A DNA stretch of 60,526 nucleotides from Balneolaceae bacterium UBA1514. GTDB lineage: Bacteria > Bacteroidota > Rhodothermia > Balneolales > Balneolaceae. The notes below the pieces were generated by a model. The model saw nothing but the letters and a program-made list of their open reading frames with translations. It made no database searches and was not told the DNA's origin. A program made the translations under genes and the position numbers. Within the stretch, counting starts at the first letter, position 1. Each line of letters starts with the position of its first letter. The DNA is taken from assembly GCA_002323515.1 (NCBI GenBank), contig DCQQ01000026.1:1-60526 (forward strand). The letters are read 5' to 3'. Of the stretch, positions 43,951 through 54,239 are shown one piece after another.

Positions 43951-46032
43951 TTAACTCGAGGCTATTCGATCTTCTAACGCTGCAAGTATAGATTGTGCTG
44001 CTTCGGTTATGGGTGTTCCTGGGCCAAAAATGGCAGTTACTCCGTCTGCTTTCAATTGAGCATAATCCTGTTCCGGTATCACACCGCCTGCCACGATGAT
44101 CATATCGTTGACACCTTGCTTCGTGAGTCCCTCGATTAGTGCTGGTATCAAGGCTTTATGTCCACCGGCTAAACTTGATATCCCTACTACATGCACATCA
44201 TTTTCGATGGCCTGTTTTACTACTTCATCCGGCGTGGAGAAAAGACTTCCCATATCCATATCAAATCCTAAATCTGCAAATGCGGTGGCAATGACTTTGC
44301 TTCCTCTATCATGTCCATCTTGTCCCATTTTAACAATAAGCATGCGAGGTTGGCGTCCGAGTGCCCGTGCTAATTTTCGTACTTGTTCTTTTAATTGCTC
44401 GAAAGCTGGATCTTTTTCATACACTTTGCTATATACTCCTTTTATTGTAGAATGATGTGCACTATGTCGCCCCCAAACGCGTTCTAGCGCTTCAGAAATT
44501 TCACCAACGGTAGCCTGTGCCCGTGTGGCTTCAATAGCGACGGATAAAATATTTTGCGTGGATGATTTTGCAGCTTCTACGAGAGCGGCCAAACGTGTTT
44601 CTACAAGTTCATTATCCCTATTCTGTTTAAGAAGGGAGAGTTTTTTTTCTTGAGACTGCCGGACTTTTGAATGATCGATGTCACGAACATCCATGGGTGT
44701 TTGATCAGGGCTCTTATATTTATTAACCCCCACAATAATTTCAATTCCTTTGTCTATGCGAGCTTGGCGTATGGCTGCGAAGGCTTCAATTTTCCTTTGT
44801 GGAAAGCCCTGTTCAATCGCTCTTGTCATTCCACCCATGGCCCTGATTTCTGTAATAAGTTCTTTGGCTTTGGTATATAAATCATGAGTGAGTGATTCCA
44901 TGGCATAGGAGCCAGCAAAAGGGTCAATGATGTGAGTTACATCGGTTTCTTCTTGTAAAATAAGTTGGGTATTACGGGCAATCCGAGCAGCTGTTTCTGT
45001 AGGCAGGGAGAGCGCTTCGTCGTAACTATTGGTATGAAGGGATTGAGTCCCACCAAAAATAGCGGCGATAGCTTCGACCGTAGTTCGTACGATATTATTT
45101 AAGGGGTCTTGTGCTGTCAATGACCAACCAGATGTTTGGCAATGGGTGCGTAACATGGTGGATTTAGGATTTTTTGACTCAAATAAATCCTGCATTAGTT
45201 CCGCCCACAATTCTCTCGCAGCGCGTAGTTTGGCAATCTCTGTGAGCATATTCATTCCAATACCAAAAAAGAAGGAAAGCCGAGGAGCAAACTCATCTAC
45301 ATCAAGACCTCGATCAACAGCAGTTCCAACATATTCTAGCCCATTTGCAATAGTGAAAGCTAATTCTAGCACTTCATTCGCACCTGCTTCTTGCATATGG
45401 TAGCCTGAAATAGAGATTGAATTGAATTTAGGCATATATTGGCATGTATAGTCAATAATATCGGAGACTAAACGCATGGACGGGGTAGGGGGATATATAT
45501 ATGTATTGCGAACCATGAATTCTTTTAAAATATCATTTTGTATGGTTCCACTGAGTTGATCTTGGGAAACGCCTTGTTCCTCAGCTGCTACAATATATGC
45601 CGCCATAATGGGGATAACAGCACCGTTCATTGTCATTGATACGGACATTTTATCCAGTGGAATCCCATTGAAGAGTTGTTTCATATCTTCCACTGAATCA
45701 ATAGCTACACCAGCCTTTCCTACATCACCCACTACCCTTGGATGATCTGAATCATAGCCTCTATGTGTGGCTAAATCAAAGGCTACACTCAGGCCTTTTT
45801 GTCCATTTTCAAGTGCATTCCTGTAAAAAGCGTTGGACTCCTCAGCTGTTGAAAATCCTGCATACTGCCGAATAGTCCACGGCCTACCGGTATACATGCT
45901 ACTATATGGCCCCATACGATAAGGGAATTCGCCTGGATTTTGTGGTTTAATACGCCTTTTATTGAGGTCATCAGGCGTATATAAAGCCTTTTTTTGGAGT
46001 TTTTCGGAGTCTTGGAAAGAAAATTCACTCAT
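43951..46032 (-). CDS. scpA: Methylmalonyl-CoA mutase, homodimeric-type
   Basis: A 693-residue adenosylcobalamin-dependent mutase interconverting methylmalonyl-CoA and succinyl-CoA. The substrate barrel carries [35 protein letters not shown] and [12 protein letters not shown]. The C-terminal B12-binding domain carries [19 protein letters not shown] with the DxHxxG motif (His ligand), then [10 protein letters not shown] and [12 protein letters not shown]. The catalytic and cobalamin halves are in one chain. It pairs with meaB (3 nt) and with the distant epimerase gene (2212-2637). Confidence 0.96.
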   Translation of the reverse strand: MSEFSFQDSEKLQKKALYTPDDLNKRRIKPQNPGEFPYRMGPYSSMYTGRPWTIRQYAGFSTAEESNAFYRNALENGQKGLSVAFDLATHRGYDSDHPRVVGDVGKAGVAIDSVEDMKQLFNGIPLDKMSVSMTMNGAVIPIMAAYIVAAEEQGVSQDQLSGTIQNDILKEFMVRNTYIYPPTPSMRLVSDIIDYTCQYMPKFNSISISGYHMQEAGANEVLELAFTIANGLEYVGTAVDRGLDVDEFAPRLSFFFGIGMNMLTEIAKLRAARELWAELMQDLFESKNPKSTMLRTHCQTSGWSLTAQDPLNNIVRTTVEAIAAIFGGTQSLHTNSYDEALSLPTETAARIARNTQLILQEETDVTHIIDPFAGSYAMESLTHDLYTKAKELITEIRAMGGMTRAIEQGFPQRKIEAFAAIRQARIDKGIEIIVGVNKYKSPDQTPMDVRDIDHSKVRQSQEKKLSLLKQNRDNELVETRLAALVEAAKSSTQNILSVAIEATRAQATVGEISEALERVWGRHSAHHSTIKGVYSKVYEKDPAFEQLKEQVRKLARALGRQPRMLIVKMGQDGHDRGSKVIATAFADLGFDMDMGSLFSTPDEVVKQAIENDVHVVGISSLAGGHKALIPALIEGLTKQGVNDMIIVAGGVIPEQDYAQLKADGVTAIFGPGTPITEAAQSILAALEDRIASS

Positions 46033-46091
46033 CGAATACGTATTAAGAGGTTTTGATGGTTAGAATATGCAATAAACTAAGAAGTAGCCTT

Positions 46092-49000
46092 TTATGCCAC
46101 ATCTTCCATTCGAACTCCTACCAATCGACTAACACCGGTTTCAGGCATGGTGACACCATACATCATCTCTGCCTTACTCATGGTTTTTTTATTGTGCGTA
46201 ATAATGATGAACTGAGTGTCATTTGAAAACGCTTTAATCATTTTAGCAAATCGTTCGATATTTGCATCATCTAAAGGAGCATCAACCTCATCCAATACAC
46301 AAAAAGGTGAGGGTTTTACCAAATAGATGGCAAATAGTAATGCGATGGCAGTGAGTGTTTTTTCCCCTCCTGAAAGTTGGGAGATACCTGAGGGTCGCTT
46401 ACCCCTAGGTTGAGCTTTAATTTCAATACGAGCTTCTAGTGGATCTTCGGCATCTTGCTCTATAATCAAATCACAAAAGTCGTCAGCAAAGAATAATGTT
46501 TTGAACACACGCTGGAAATTATTTCGAACTTCTTCAAAGGTTAAGTTAAAGCGTTCTGTGGCCTTGATATTGATTTCATCTATGGTTTCAAGAAGTTGAA
46601 TTTCGGCTTTCGTTAAATCTTCAATTTGTTCTTCATAGAAGTTTAATCTTTTGCTTTCCTCTTCATATTCTTCAATTGCAAGCGGGTTAACTTCTCCCAG
46701 ACTGTTCACTTTTTGTTTGAGCCAAGTAATTCGCTGTTTCACTTCCTCTGTACTTTTATCCTCGGGCAAAGGGTCACTTTCAAGTAATTTAATGAGTAGC
46801 CCATAACTTTCCCAAACATGGTCGCGAAGGCTTCCGCTTTGTAAATCCATTTTTTCCTTGGCCATGTGCAAATGATGAACTAGTTCGATGTTTACTTCTT
46901 TTTGGCGTCGAATTTCTTTGAGCTGCTTCTCTATTTCGTTAATGCTCCCTCGAACTATTGCAGCAGTTTCTTGTGTGTTAGATAGAGCCTGATCGGCCTC
47001 TTCTTTTTGGATAGTCGATTGCGCTAGTTTTTCTTTCCAGCTAGTTACTTGTTCGGTGTTTAAACTGATATGCTCACTTGCCTTACCAATGCGTTCCTCA
47101 CGATGCTCTATGCGTTGTTCAACCCCATTTATACTAATCTGAGCACGTTGGATTTCACGTTCATGATTCTCAATCTTATTGGTAATATCCTGATGTTTAA
47201 GTTGGGCATCGTTATACCGGCTTTGTGCACCTGAACGCTGTTCTTCTAATGACTCTAATAAGCTTTTTTGCTGTTCAAGTTTATGGTTATAGCTTTCAAT
47301 TTTTTGTTCGCTTTCTTTTTGGGAAGGTGCTATGTTAGCAAGTTCTTGTTGTGCATTTCCCTCATTGGATTGAAGAGAGTTTTTTCGGTTAACCCGATCG
47401 GTAATATTCTTTTGGTAGACTTGCACCTTTGAACTCATTGAGTGTTTTTGCTGCTCTAATGTGCGAATTTGTTGTTCGAGATCTTTCAGCGCTTTATTGA
47501 GTACGGGTAAATCAATCTGTGTGCTTTTGTTCTGAATCTGTTCTAGATAGTCGGTTAGCTTGTGTAGCTCTTTCTGAATTTTTGCCTGTTGCTTTTTTAG
47601 TCGCTCAATTTTGGTTTTTAAGCTGACCCGCATACCAGTGTGGCTACTTTTACTTCCCGATGTGTAAAAAGAGTATCCACTACGAACATCCCCTTGTAAA
47701 CTTACCGAGCTCCATTCTTTGTTTAACTCTGTTTTATTCATGAGCTCGATGTCCTCAAATACAAGAACATTACCCAATAAGAGTTGCTTTAGGGCAGAGT
47801 ACTTTGCTTTACAATCCACATGATGAAATAAGCTACCATTAGCAACATCATAGGTAGCGGCAAGCTGTTGTAGAGGAATAAAAGTAGCCAAGCCTTTTTT
47901 GTGTTCCTTTAATAATTTAGCAGCCGCATGTGCTTCTTCCATTGTATCCACGACTAAATAATTTAGCATAGGACCAAGTGCTGACTCCAAAGCAACAGCA
48001 TAAGTCTCATCAGTTGAAAAAACATCACTGACGGTCGTCATGCTTTTAAAATTAAATCGCTGCTCTTCTAATAGATATTGGACACTCGATGGAAAAGCTT
48101 CATTGGAAGCGGCTAAATCTTGAAGGAGCTGCGATTCTGACTCGGCTGATGCTAAATCACTGCTCAGGCTGCGAATCTGATCCTTCGTCTCGTTCTGGGT
48201 ATGAGCGAATTGTTCTTTTTTTGCACGAGCCTCTTCTAACGACTTTTCCTGTTGGCTTCGATCGCTGAACATTTTTTCTAGCTGTTCATCTACATTACTT
48301 TGTTGCTCAGTAATAGTAGCAATTTCACTATTCAAATTAGAAATCTCAGACTCAATATGTTCAAGATCACCTTCGGTATTTTCGAGTTTGGACTCAATTT
48401 TAATTCGCTTGGCTTGAAGCTGAGTTAATTCATTTTTAGCTGCACTTATTTGAACTTCAAGCTCATATATTTCGTGGCGAATTTTGCTGTATTGCTGTTG
48501 GGTTTGGGTGTAAATGACTCTTGAATCTTCTAAGCTTTTCTCAGATCGTCCTTGTTCTGTAGCAAATTCCTCTAGTTTTTCCTGACTGTGTGTTCGAACT
48601 TGCTGTAACTCTGCTAAATCCTTATTACCCTGTTCGATATCCCTTTTATATTCACTTAGAACTTTTTCTTCGCTTTCAATTTTTTGCTGGGCAATACGGA
48701 TTTGGGTGGTAGCTTCTTGAACAGCTTCTGCTAGGGATTGTACTCTGCGTTGAGCTTCGGACTGTGCTCGTTCTTTTTCCACGAGGGCTTTCCGAGTCTG
48801 CTCATCTTCAGCTTCAAGTGTATTCAGTTTTTGCTGGAGCTGTGTTTTTTCAAGCTCTGCGGAGTTTACGCGTTCAATTAATGGATTTAGTTCTTGTTGA
48901 ATCCTCTCGTACTCATGCATGGAGAGCGCTTTATCAAGTTTTTCTAGTTCTTCTTTATATCCTTTTGCCTTGATCGCTTTCTCTGCTTGGATTCCTAAGC

Positions 49001-49610
49001 TTCGTGTTTTCTTGCGTAATTCAATCAATAAATCATCGATGCGCTGAAGATCTTTACTTGTTTCCTCAAGCTTTCTGAGGCTTCTTTTTCGCTGATCCTT
49101 ATACCTCGTGACACCGGCAGCCTCTTCAAAAAGTTTCCGCCGATCGTTGTTTTTATCATTTAAAATTTCCTCTACCATCTTAAGCTCAATCACCGAATAC
49201 GCATCCGAACCCATGCCGGTATCCATGAACAATTCCATGATGTCTTTTAATCGGCATGAAGTACCATTTATAAGGTATTCTGAATCTCCAGATCGGTATA
49301 AACGCCGAGTGATGGTGAGCTCTGAATATTCAATGGGTAAAATACCTTTATCATTTATAAAAGTTAGAGACACCTCAGCTAGCCCAAGAGCTTTTTTCTT
49401 GGCTGTACCATTAAAAATCACATTACTCATTGCCGAAGATCGCAACAACGAAGGTCGCTGTTCTCCTAGTACCCACCGTAAGGCATCTACAATGTTAGAT
49501 TTACCGCACCCATTTGGTCCGACAATGGAAGTAATTCCACTATCAAAGCTCACTTTTGTTTTATGAGCAAAACTTTTAAATCCTTGTAATTCTAGTTCAG
49601 ATATGTACAA
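46092..49610 (-). CDS. smc: Chromosome segregation protein SMC
   Basis: A 1172-residue SMC ATPase that extrudes and compacts DNA loops. The N-terminal head has Walker A GPNGCGKSNIVDALRWVLGE; two long coiled coils (about 170-500 and 670-1010) flank a hinge (about 510-660, ending around the YSFYTSGSK region). The C-terminal head has signature ISQLSGGEKTLTAIALLFAI and Walker B FCVLDEVDAPLDDANIERF. Length is normal. It is downstream of frr after a 45-bp gap containing a hairpin. Partners ScpA/ScpB (the segregation proteins) are not in the window. Confidence 0.97.
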   Translation of the reverse strand: MYISELELQGFKSFAHKTKVSFDSGITSIVGPNGCGKSNIVDALRWVLGEQRPSLLRSSAMSNVIFNGTAKKKALGLAEVSLTFINDKGILPIEYSELTITRRLYRSGDSEYLINGTSCRLKDIMELFMDTGMGSDAYSVIELKMVEEILNDKNNDRRKLFEEAAGVTRYKDQRKRSLRKLEETSKDLQRIDDLLIELRKKTRSLGIQAEKAIKAKGYKEELEKLDKALSMHEYERIQQELNPLIERVNSAELEKTQLQQKLNTLEAEDEQTRKALVEKERAQSEAQRRVQSLAEAVQEATTQIRIAQQKIESEEKVLSEYKRDIEQGNKDLAELQQVRTHSQEKLEEFATEQGRSEKSLEDSRVIYTQTQQQYSKIRHEIYELEVQISAAKNELTQLQAKRIKIESKLENTEGDLEHIESEISNLNSEIATITEQQSNVDEQLEKMFSDRSQQEKSLEEARAKKEQFAHTQNETKDQIRSLSSDLASAESESQLLQDLAASNEAFPSSVQYLLEEQRFNFKSMTTVSDVFSTDETYAVALESALGPMLNYLVVDTMEEAHAAAKLLKEHKKGLATFIPLQQLAATYDVANGSLFHHVDCKAKYSALKQLLLGNVLVFEDIELMNKTELNKEWSSVSLQGDVRSGYSFYTSGSKSSHTGMRVSLKTKIERLKKQQAKIQKELHKLTDYLEQIQNKSTQIDLPVLNKALKDLEQQIRTLEQQKHSMSSKVQVYQKNITDRVNRKNSLQSNEGNAQQELANIAPSQKESEQKIESYNHKLEQQKSLLESLEEQRSGAQSRYNDAQLKHQDITNKIENHEREIQRAQISINGVEQRIEHREERIGKASEHISLNTEQVTSWKEKLAQSTIQKEEADQALSNTQETAAIVRGSINEIEKQLKEIRRQKEVNIELVHHLHMAKEKMDLQSGSLRDHVWESYGLLIKLLESDPLPEDKSTEEVKQRITWLKQKVNSLGEVNPLAIEEYEEESKRLNFYEEQIEDLTKAEIQLLETIDEINIKATERFNLTFEEVRNNFQRVFKTLFFADDFCDLIIEQDAEDPLEARIEIKAQPRGKRPSGISQLSGGEKTLTAIALLFAIYLVKPSPFCVLDEVDAPLDDANIERFAKMIKAFSNDTQFIIITHNKKTMSKAEMMYGVTMPETGVSRLVGVRMEDVA

Positions 49611-49628
49611 CGTTTACGGGGCTTAGGC

Positions 49629-49652
49629 TCTTGGCTTACTTGGAAGCCAAGA
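49629..49652 (-). promoter_or_regulatory. Hairpin between frr and smc
   Basis: A perfect 9-bp stem (TCTTGGCTT with AAGCCAAGA) with a 6-nt loop fills most of the 45-base gap. No T tract follows on the minus strand, so it is not a standard terminator. It may set relative expression or mRNA stability between the translation genes and smc. Confidence 0.4.
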
Positions 49653-49655
49653 AAT

Positions 49656-50225
49656 TTAGACGGTCATTATTTCCGATTCTTTTAGCTGCAATAGTTGATC
49701 TACATTGCTAGTGTGCCCATCGGTCACTTTTTGAACTTCCGCTTCTGCCTCAAATTTAGAATCTTCGGGCAATGAATGGAACTCGACAGCTTTTTTCACC
49801 GCATCATTGGCATCTCGACGTGCATAACGAATGCTAATTCGTGCTTGTTCAGATTTATCCTTAGCCACTTTTACTAATTCTTTGCGTCGCTCCTCGGTTA
49901 AAATAGGTAGAGGTATACGAATCAAATCACCATCATTCATTGGGTTGAGTCCCAAACCTGAGGACATAATCCCTTTTTCTATATCTGTTATAATACTTTT
50001 ATCATAGGGCTGTACTAAAAGTAATCGTGGTTCAGGGGCTGAAATATTCGCCAATTGCTGAAGGGGGGTTTGGGCACCATAGTATTCTACATGAATACCT
50101 TGGATTAATGTGGGGTTTGCCTTACCGGCTCGAATATGCGAAAATTCTTTTTTTAAATATTGAACCGCATCGTCCATTTTCATTTCTGCTTCATCTACTA
50201 TTTCTTGCAGTTCGTCCGCAATCAT
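49656..50225 (-). CDS. frr: Ribosome recycling factor
   Basis: A 189-residue factor that, with EF-G, splits post-termination ribosomes. Recognised by KEFSHIRAGKANPTLIQGI, VEYYGAQTPLQQLANISAPE, LLVQPYDKSIITDIEKGI and LTEERRKELVKVAKDK. It lies 147 bases after pyrH, the usual pyrH-frr order, and upstream of smc. Full length. Confidence 0.96.
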   Translation of the reverse strand: MIADELQEIVDEAEMKMDDAVQYLKKEFSHIRAGKANPTLIQGIHVEYYGAQTPLQQLANISAPEPRLLLVQPYDKSIITDIEKGIMSSGLGLNPMNDGDLIRIPLPILTEERRKELVKVAKDKSEQARISIRYARRDANDAVKKAVEFHSLPEDSKFEAEAEVQKVTDGHTSNVDQLLQLKESEIMTV

Positions 50226-50310
50226 AATGTTCTCCTACCAAGTTTTTGTTCAACTGAGTTATTATGGTATCGCCTTCCTAACATATCTCCCTACGGGTTG
50301 ATGTATGCCA

Positions 50311-50345
50311 TATACCACCTTCGAAAATACTAAATGTGTGGTATA
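50311..50345. repeat. Inverted repeat between pyrH and frr
   Basis: An 8-bp inverted repeat (TATACCAC and GTGGTATA) with a 19-nt spacer lies in the 147-base gap between pyrH and frr. There is no T tract on the minus strand. It could be an operator or an mRNA structure; chance is possible. Confidence 0.3.
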
Positions 50346-50372
50346 AATCTTAATAATTTGTGGGACAGTTTA

Positions 50373-51089
50373 TTACCAAATCACCGTGGTACCATCATTA
50401 CTGCCTTCGCAGACAATCTTCTTAAGTGTACCCTCTTTATTCATATTAAAGACGATAATGGGGGTTTCGTTTTCACGGCATAGAGTAAATGCCGTGAGGT
50501 CCATTACGGATAAGCGTCTTTTTAGGACTTCATCGCCAGTAATAGTATTAAATTTAATAGCATCGGGAGTAGTTTCTGGGTCTGCGTTGTAAATTCCATC
50601 AACCCGAGTACCTTTGAGTATTACATCGGCCTCTACCTCAATAGCTCGAAGGGCTCCAGCGGTATCGGTGGTAAAATAGGGGTTACCGGTTCCGGCACCA
50701 AAGATGATGACTCGTCCTTTTTCGAGATGTCTGACAGCTCTTCGGCGTATAAATGGCTCAGCAATAGCTTCCATTCGAATAGCACTCATTAGTCTAGTCA
50801 TTATCCCACTACGTTCCAGCGCATCTTGGAGTGCCATCGCATTAATCATCGTTGCTAACATTCCCATATAATCACCTTGAACACGATCCATGCCTTCGGT
50901 AGCTCCTTTCACTCCGCGAAATATGTTCCCTCCACCAATTACAATACAGATTTCTATGCCTTGCTCATGGATAGATTTGATTTCTTTGGCGTACTGATGA
51001 AGAATTTTCCCATCGATACCATGTCCCTGTTCTCCCAGCAAAGCTTCGCCACTGAGCTTCAAAAGTATGCGTTTGTATGTATTTGCCAC
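50373..51089 (-). CDS. pyrH: UMP kinase
   Basis: A 238-residue hexameric UMP kinase making UDP for pyrimidine nucleotides. Motifs: [76 protein letters not shown] and MDLTAFTLC. The start was placed at GTG 51089 ([14 protein letters not shown]) because the longer frame's ATG at 51134 lies inside the terminator of tsf, and family members start just before the KRILLKLSG strand. The ribosome site before this GTG is weak. Follows tsf on the same strand but behind a terminator. Confidence 0.95.
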   Translation of the reverse strand: MANTYKRILLKLSGEALLGEQGHGIDGKILHQYAKEIKSIHEQGIEICIVIGGGNIFRGVKGATEGMDRVQGDYMGMLATMINAMALQDALERSGIMTRLMSAIRMEAIAEPFIRRRAVRHLEKGRVIIFGAGTGNPYFTTDTAGALRAIEVEADVILKGTRVDGIYNADPETTPDAIKFNTITGDEVLKRRLSVMDLTAFTLCRENETPIIVFNMNKEGTLKKIVCEGSNDGTTVIW

Positions 51090-51109
51090 GCTATTTGGAT
51101 TTATAGGAT

Positions 51110-51142
51110 AAAAAAAAGCTGACTTGAAAATCAAGTCAGCTT
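51110..51142 (-). terminator. Rho-independent terminator after tsf
   Basis: On the minus strand a perfect 12-bp stem (AAGCTGACTTGA with TCAAGTCAGCTT) with a 3-nt loop is followed by eight T. It begins 19 bases after the tsf stop and lies upstream of pyrH; it also decides the pyrH start. Confidence 0.9.
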
Positions 51143-51160
51143 AATGTACTGAAATTTTAA

Positions 51161-51994
51161 TTAAGCGTCTTCGCCTAATTGAATTCGATGGAAGGATACA
51201 ACAAGAGGTGCGTTGTTATCCTGTAAATATTTTTTAACAGACAAGCTATTATCCTTCACAAATTTTTGATTCAGAAGAACTAGCTCTTCATAAAAGCGTC
51301 GTAGCTTACCTTTTGCAGCTTTTTCCGCTATTTCTTCTGGTTTACCTTCATTGATAAGAAGTTCTTTGGCTATTTCCAATTCTTTCTCTACAACAGAGGC
51401 GTCAACTTCAGCTTCAGTGACGGCAATTGGCTTCATAGCTGCTACTTGCATCGCAATATCTTTGCCGATTTCTGGGTCGATAGAAGGTCCGTCGAATTCG
51501 ACAAGTACGCCCAATTGATTACCTGGGTGAATGTAACTAACCATGGCGCCATCGGTGGTTGTAAGTATGGTCGTACTGATTTGGATTTTTTCTCCAATTT
51601 TACCCGTCATGTCTTGAAGATGATCGGCTATACTACGGCCGTCAATTTTAATAGCTAATAATGCCTCAACAGACCCTGTGTCGTTGTCATAAGCTGCATT
51701 TAAGAAGGTATCAGCTTGTGCTTGAAAATCTTCGTTACGAGCTACAAAATCGGTTTCACAGTTAATCTCAATGGCCACTGCTTTTTTGGCGTCTTCACTA
51801 ATTCGTGTGAGAATTAACCCTTCTTTGGCTTCACGATCGGCTCGCTTGTGAGCTACCTTTTGGCCTTTTTTTCTAAGAATCTCAACAGCACTGTCAAAAT
51901 CACCCTCGGCTTCTGCCAAGGCTTTTTTACAGTCCATCATGCCTGCTCCGGTCATGTCTCTTAGCTTCTTTACATCTGTGGCAGAAATGCTCAT
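51161..51994 (-). CDS. tsf: Translation elongation factor Ts
   Basis: A 277-residue guanine-nucleotide exchange factor for EF-Tu. The N-terminal UBA-like domain has VKKLRDMTGAGMMDCKKALA and the conserved INCETDFVARNEDF segment contacts EF-Tu. The C-terminal part has HPGNQLGVLVEFDG and the MQVAAMKPIAV strand-helix. It follows rpsB after 44 bases, the universal rpsB-tsf pair, and is closed by a strong terminator. Confidence 0.97.
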   Translation of the reverse strand: MSISATDVKKLRDMTGAGMMDCKKALAEAEGDFDSAVEILRKKGQKVAHKRADREAKEGLILTRISEDAKKAVAIEINCETDFVARNEDFQAQADTFLNAAYDNDTGSVEALLAIKIDGRSIADHLQDMTGKIGEKIQISTTILTTTDGAMVSYIHPGNQLGVLVEFDGPSIDPEIGKDIAMQVAAMKPIAVTEAEVDASVVEKELEIAKELLINEGKPEEIAEKAAKGKLRRFYEELVLLNQKFVKDNSLSVKKYLQDNNAPLVVSFHRIQLGEDA

Positions 51995-52038
51995 TTGTAT
52001 GTCTCCAAGATTGAAAGTTTGGTGATTAAATTGGTGAA

Positions 52039-52971
52039 TTACGCTTTTTCTTCTGAAGCGCTGTCTTCGGTAGTCGCTTTATCTGAGGTATCTTCATTTG
52101 TAGAGATAGTTGCGTCTTCTGCCTTCTCAGAAGGTGCGTCTTGAGGTTCTAAGGTCTCAAGATTGCTGGTATCTTTTTTCTTGCGGCGAGAACGCAATTT
52201 GGTTTTAGGTTCTAGATCCTCATTAGAATCTTCTTTGGCATCCATGGCTAGTTCTTCCATATATGCTTCTTCTTCATATGCTTCACGTTCAGCCGATCCT
52301 TCGATAATGGCGTCGGCTACCTGTGAGGTTACTAGCTGAATAGTTCGTGCAGAATCGTCATTACACGGAACAATGTAATCAGGAACATCAGGATCACTGT
52401 TAGTATCTACCATGGCAATAATAGGAATGTGCAGTTTAATGGCTTCACTTACTGCTAAATGTTCTTTCTGAATATCTACGACAAAAATAGCACCTGGTAG
52501 GCGGTTCATGTTGGCAATACCACCGAGTGTATTTTCAAGTTTTTCTTGCTCACGAGAAAGCATAAGTCGCTCTTTTTTGGTGAGCTCGTCAAATGTACCA
52601 TCTGTTTTCATACGCTCGATTTCTTCCATACGAGAAATACTTTTTCTAACGGTAGTAAAATTGGTTAACATACCGCCTAACCAACGGTGTGTTACATAAG
52701 GCATTCCAGATCTAACCGCTTCATTACGAATTATTTCGGTCGACTGTTTTTTAGTACCTACAAATAAAATAGTTTTTCCAGCACGTGATAAATTCTGGAT
52801 TTCGTCGATGGCTTCTTGAAGATAATTTTGTGTCTTCTTTAAATCGATGATATGGATCCCGTTGCGTTGCATAAAGATGAATTCTTTCATCTTGGGGTTC
52901 CATCGACGGGTTAAGTGACCAAAGTGGGCACCTGATTGAAGTAGTTCCTGAATGGAGGCTGCTTTAGGCAT
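52039..52971 (-). CDS. rpsB: 30S ribosomal protein S2, with long acidic tail
   Basis: A 310-residue ribosomal protein. The core is clear: [62 protein letters not shown] and the C-terminal [20 protein letters not shown]. The last ~75 residues are an extra, low-complexity tail rich in Glu, Asp, Lys, Ser and Thr; S2 is usually about 230-260 residues. Followed by tsf. The 206 bases upstream probably carry a leader. Confidence 0.96.
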   Translation of the reverse strand: MPKAASIQELLQSGAHFGHLTRRWNPKMKEFIFMQRNGIHIIDLKKTQNYLQEAIDEIQNLSRAGKTILFVGTKKQSTEIIRNEAVRSGMPYVTHRWLGGMLTNFTTVRKSISRMEEIERMKTDGTFDELTKKERLMLSREQEKLENTLGGIANMNRLPGAIFVVDIQKEHLAVSEAIKLHIPIIAMVDTNSDPDVPDYIVPCNDDSARTIQLVTSQVADAIIEGSAEREAYEEEAYMEELAMDAKEDSNEDLEPKTKLRSRRKKKDTSNLETLEPQDAPSEKAEDATISTNEDTSDKATTEDSASEEKA

Positions 52972-53177
52972 GATATATTGTATTAGGTTATTCCTCTGTG
53001 TGGATCAACTCTTTAAACCTATTAGCAGAGTTAAATTGTTGAATAAACAACTCTATCTGTTAACACCTAGTTAAAGATCACCACACATGTGTTTTTGTGT
53101 GTTGAGCTGAGCTCTAATCGCAAAAATCAACCAGTAGAATATAGAATTTGTACAGGCTAATTAATGTTATGTTCTGG
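52972..53177 (-). promoter_or_regulatory. Intergenic leader upstream of rpsB
   Basis: The 206 bases between rpsI and rpsB contain no gene. Two alternative inverted repeats overlap (AGAGTT with AACTCT, and GTTG with CAAC), so mutually exclusive folds are possible, as in autoregulated S2 leaders. No known leader motif was matched. A one-mismatch -7-like box (TAGGTTTA) is also present. Confidence 0.3.
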
Positions 53178-53564
53178 TTATCGTTTACTGAATTGGAAAC
53201 GTTTACGCGCCTTTGGTTGTCCGTATTTCTTACGCTCAACCATGCGACTGTCGCGTGTTAGAAGCCCATGCTCTTTTAGACGTGAGTGCATGCCTTCTTG
53301 TTCCCCATCGATGGCACGTGCAAGTGCATGCTGTATAGCGCCAGCTTGTCCTGCCTTTCCCCCACCTCGTACGGTAACTTTGATGTCGAATTGTCCATCC
53401 ATTTCAGTAATGTGCATCGGTGAAAGAGCAATATTACGCATAGCTTTTACCGGTAGATATTCTTCGATGGGTACGTTGTTAACGATAAATACACCTGTTC
53501 CTGGCTTAACGTATAAGCGAGCAGTAGAGGTTTTTCTTCGTCCTAGATAATTTGCTTGGGCCAT
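53178..53564 (-). CDS. rpsI: 30S ribosomal protein S9
   Basis: A 128-residue ribosomal protein recognised by LGRRKTSTARLYVKPGTG, IEEYLPVKAMRN, VRGGGKAGQAGAIQHALARA, LLTRDSRMVERKKYGQPKAR and the basic end KRFQFSKR, whose terminal Arg contacts the P-site tRNA. It starts 6 nt after rplM, the standard L13-S9 pair. Confidence 0.97.
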   Translation of the reverse strand: MAQANYLGRRKTSTARLYVKPGTGVFIVNNVPIEEYLPVKAMRNIALSPMHITEMDGQFDIKVTVRGGGKAGQAGAIQHALARAIDGEQEGMHSRLKEHGLLTRDSRMVERKKYGQPKARKRFQFSKR

Positions 53565-53570
53565 GATAGT

Positions 53571-54014
53571 TTAGAGCTCTACAATTTCAGGATTCTGTGC
53601 AGTATGCTGATGAACAGGACCGGCATACACACGTAGATTTTTTAAAATTTTTCTACCCAATTTGTTTTTTGGTAACATGCCTTTGACAGCCATAGTAACC
53701 AATGATGTTGGGTTTTTTGCCATTTTTGCTTCGGCACTTGTAAATCGCTCACCACCTGGATAAAAAGTGTGGTGGAAGTACATCTTGTCCGTCATTTTTT
53801 TGCCGGTCAATTTTACTTTTTCAGCATTAATTACAATAACATTATCGCCTGTATCCATATGAGGAGTAAAAGTAGGTTTATTTTTGCCACGTAAAATTGA
53901 CGCAACTATACTACTCAGTCGTCCTAATGGTTGGTCTTCGGCGTCCACTAAAACCCAGTTCTTATCGATATCACTGGCTTTAGCTGAGTATGTTTTGAAA
54001 CTTAAAGTATCCAC
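53571..54014 (-). CDS. rplM: 50S ribosomal protein L13
   Basis: A 147-residue ribosomal protein: KTYSAKASDIDKNWVLVDAE, PLGRLSSIVASILRGKNKP, HMDTGDNVIVINAEKVKLTG, AVKGMLPKNKLGRKILKNLR and YAGPVHQHTAQNPEIVEL. The start is set at GTG 54014 (VDTLSFKTYSAK), matching the family N-terminus. The longer frame starting at 54083 would add 23 atypical residues and would lie upstream of the likely promoter. First gene of the translation cluster. Confidence 0.95.
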   Translation of the reverse strand: MDTLSFKTYSAKASDIDKNWVLVDAEDQPLGRLSSIVASILRGKNKPTFTPHMDTGDNVIVINAEKVKLTGKKMTDKMYFHHTFYPGGERFTSAEAKMAKNPTSLVTMAVKGMLPKNKLGRKILKNLRVYAGPVHQHTAQNPEIVEL

Positions 54015-54049
54015 AGTATTTGTGTTTAGTTGCTTTTTTAGAAAGGCAT

Positions 54050-54080
54050 AAAAATTACGGGAAAAAAAACTACTTATCAA
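54050..54080 (-). promoter_or_regulatory. rplM: Putative promoter for rplM-rpsI
   Basis: On the minus strand TTG (54078-54080) and TAATTTTT (54050-54057) are 20 nt apart, near the Bacteroidota TTTG/TAnnTTTG pattern. Transcription would start near 54043, just upstream of the GTG at 54014. This supports the short L13 start. Confidence 0.35.
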
Positions 54081-54239
54081 CAATTATAATTATAAAGCTG
54101 TATGAAAGATACTTTTCTTAGTTAGCGTTAGATAATTAAATGGAATCAGCAATATAATTTATCAATTTATGGCCTATTGCATTAGTATACTCAGTCTTTA
54201 CTTATTAAACAGTCGAGTTTTTTCGATACAAATGGCTTA

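Noticed and set aside
49108..49566. 152-codon plus-strand frame inside smc
   Set aside because: Fully antisense to the conserved N-terminal ATPase head of SMC; composition is that of a shadow frame.
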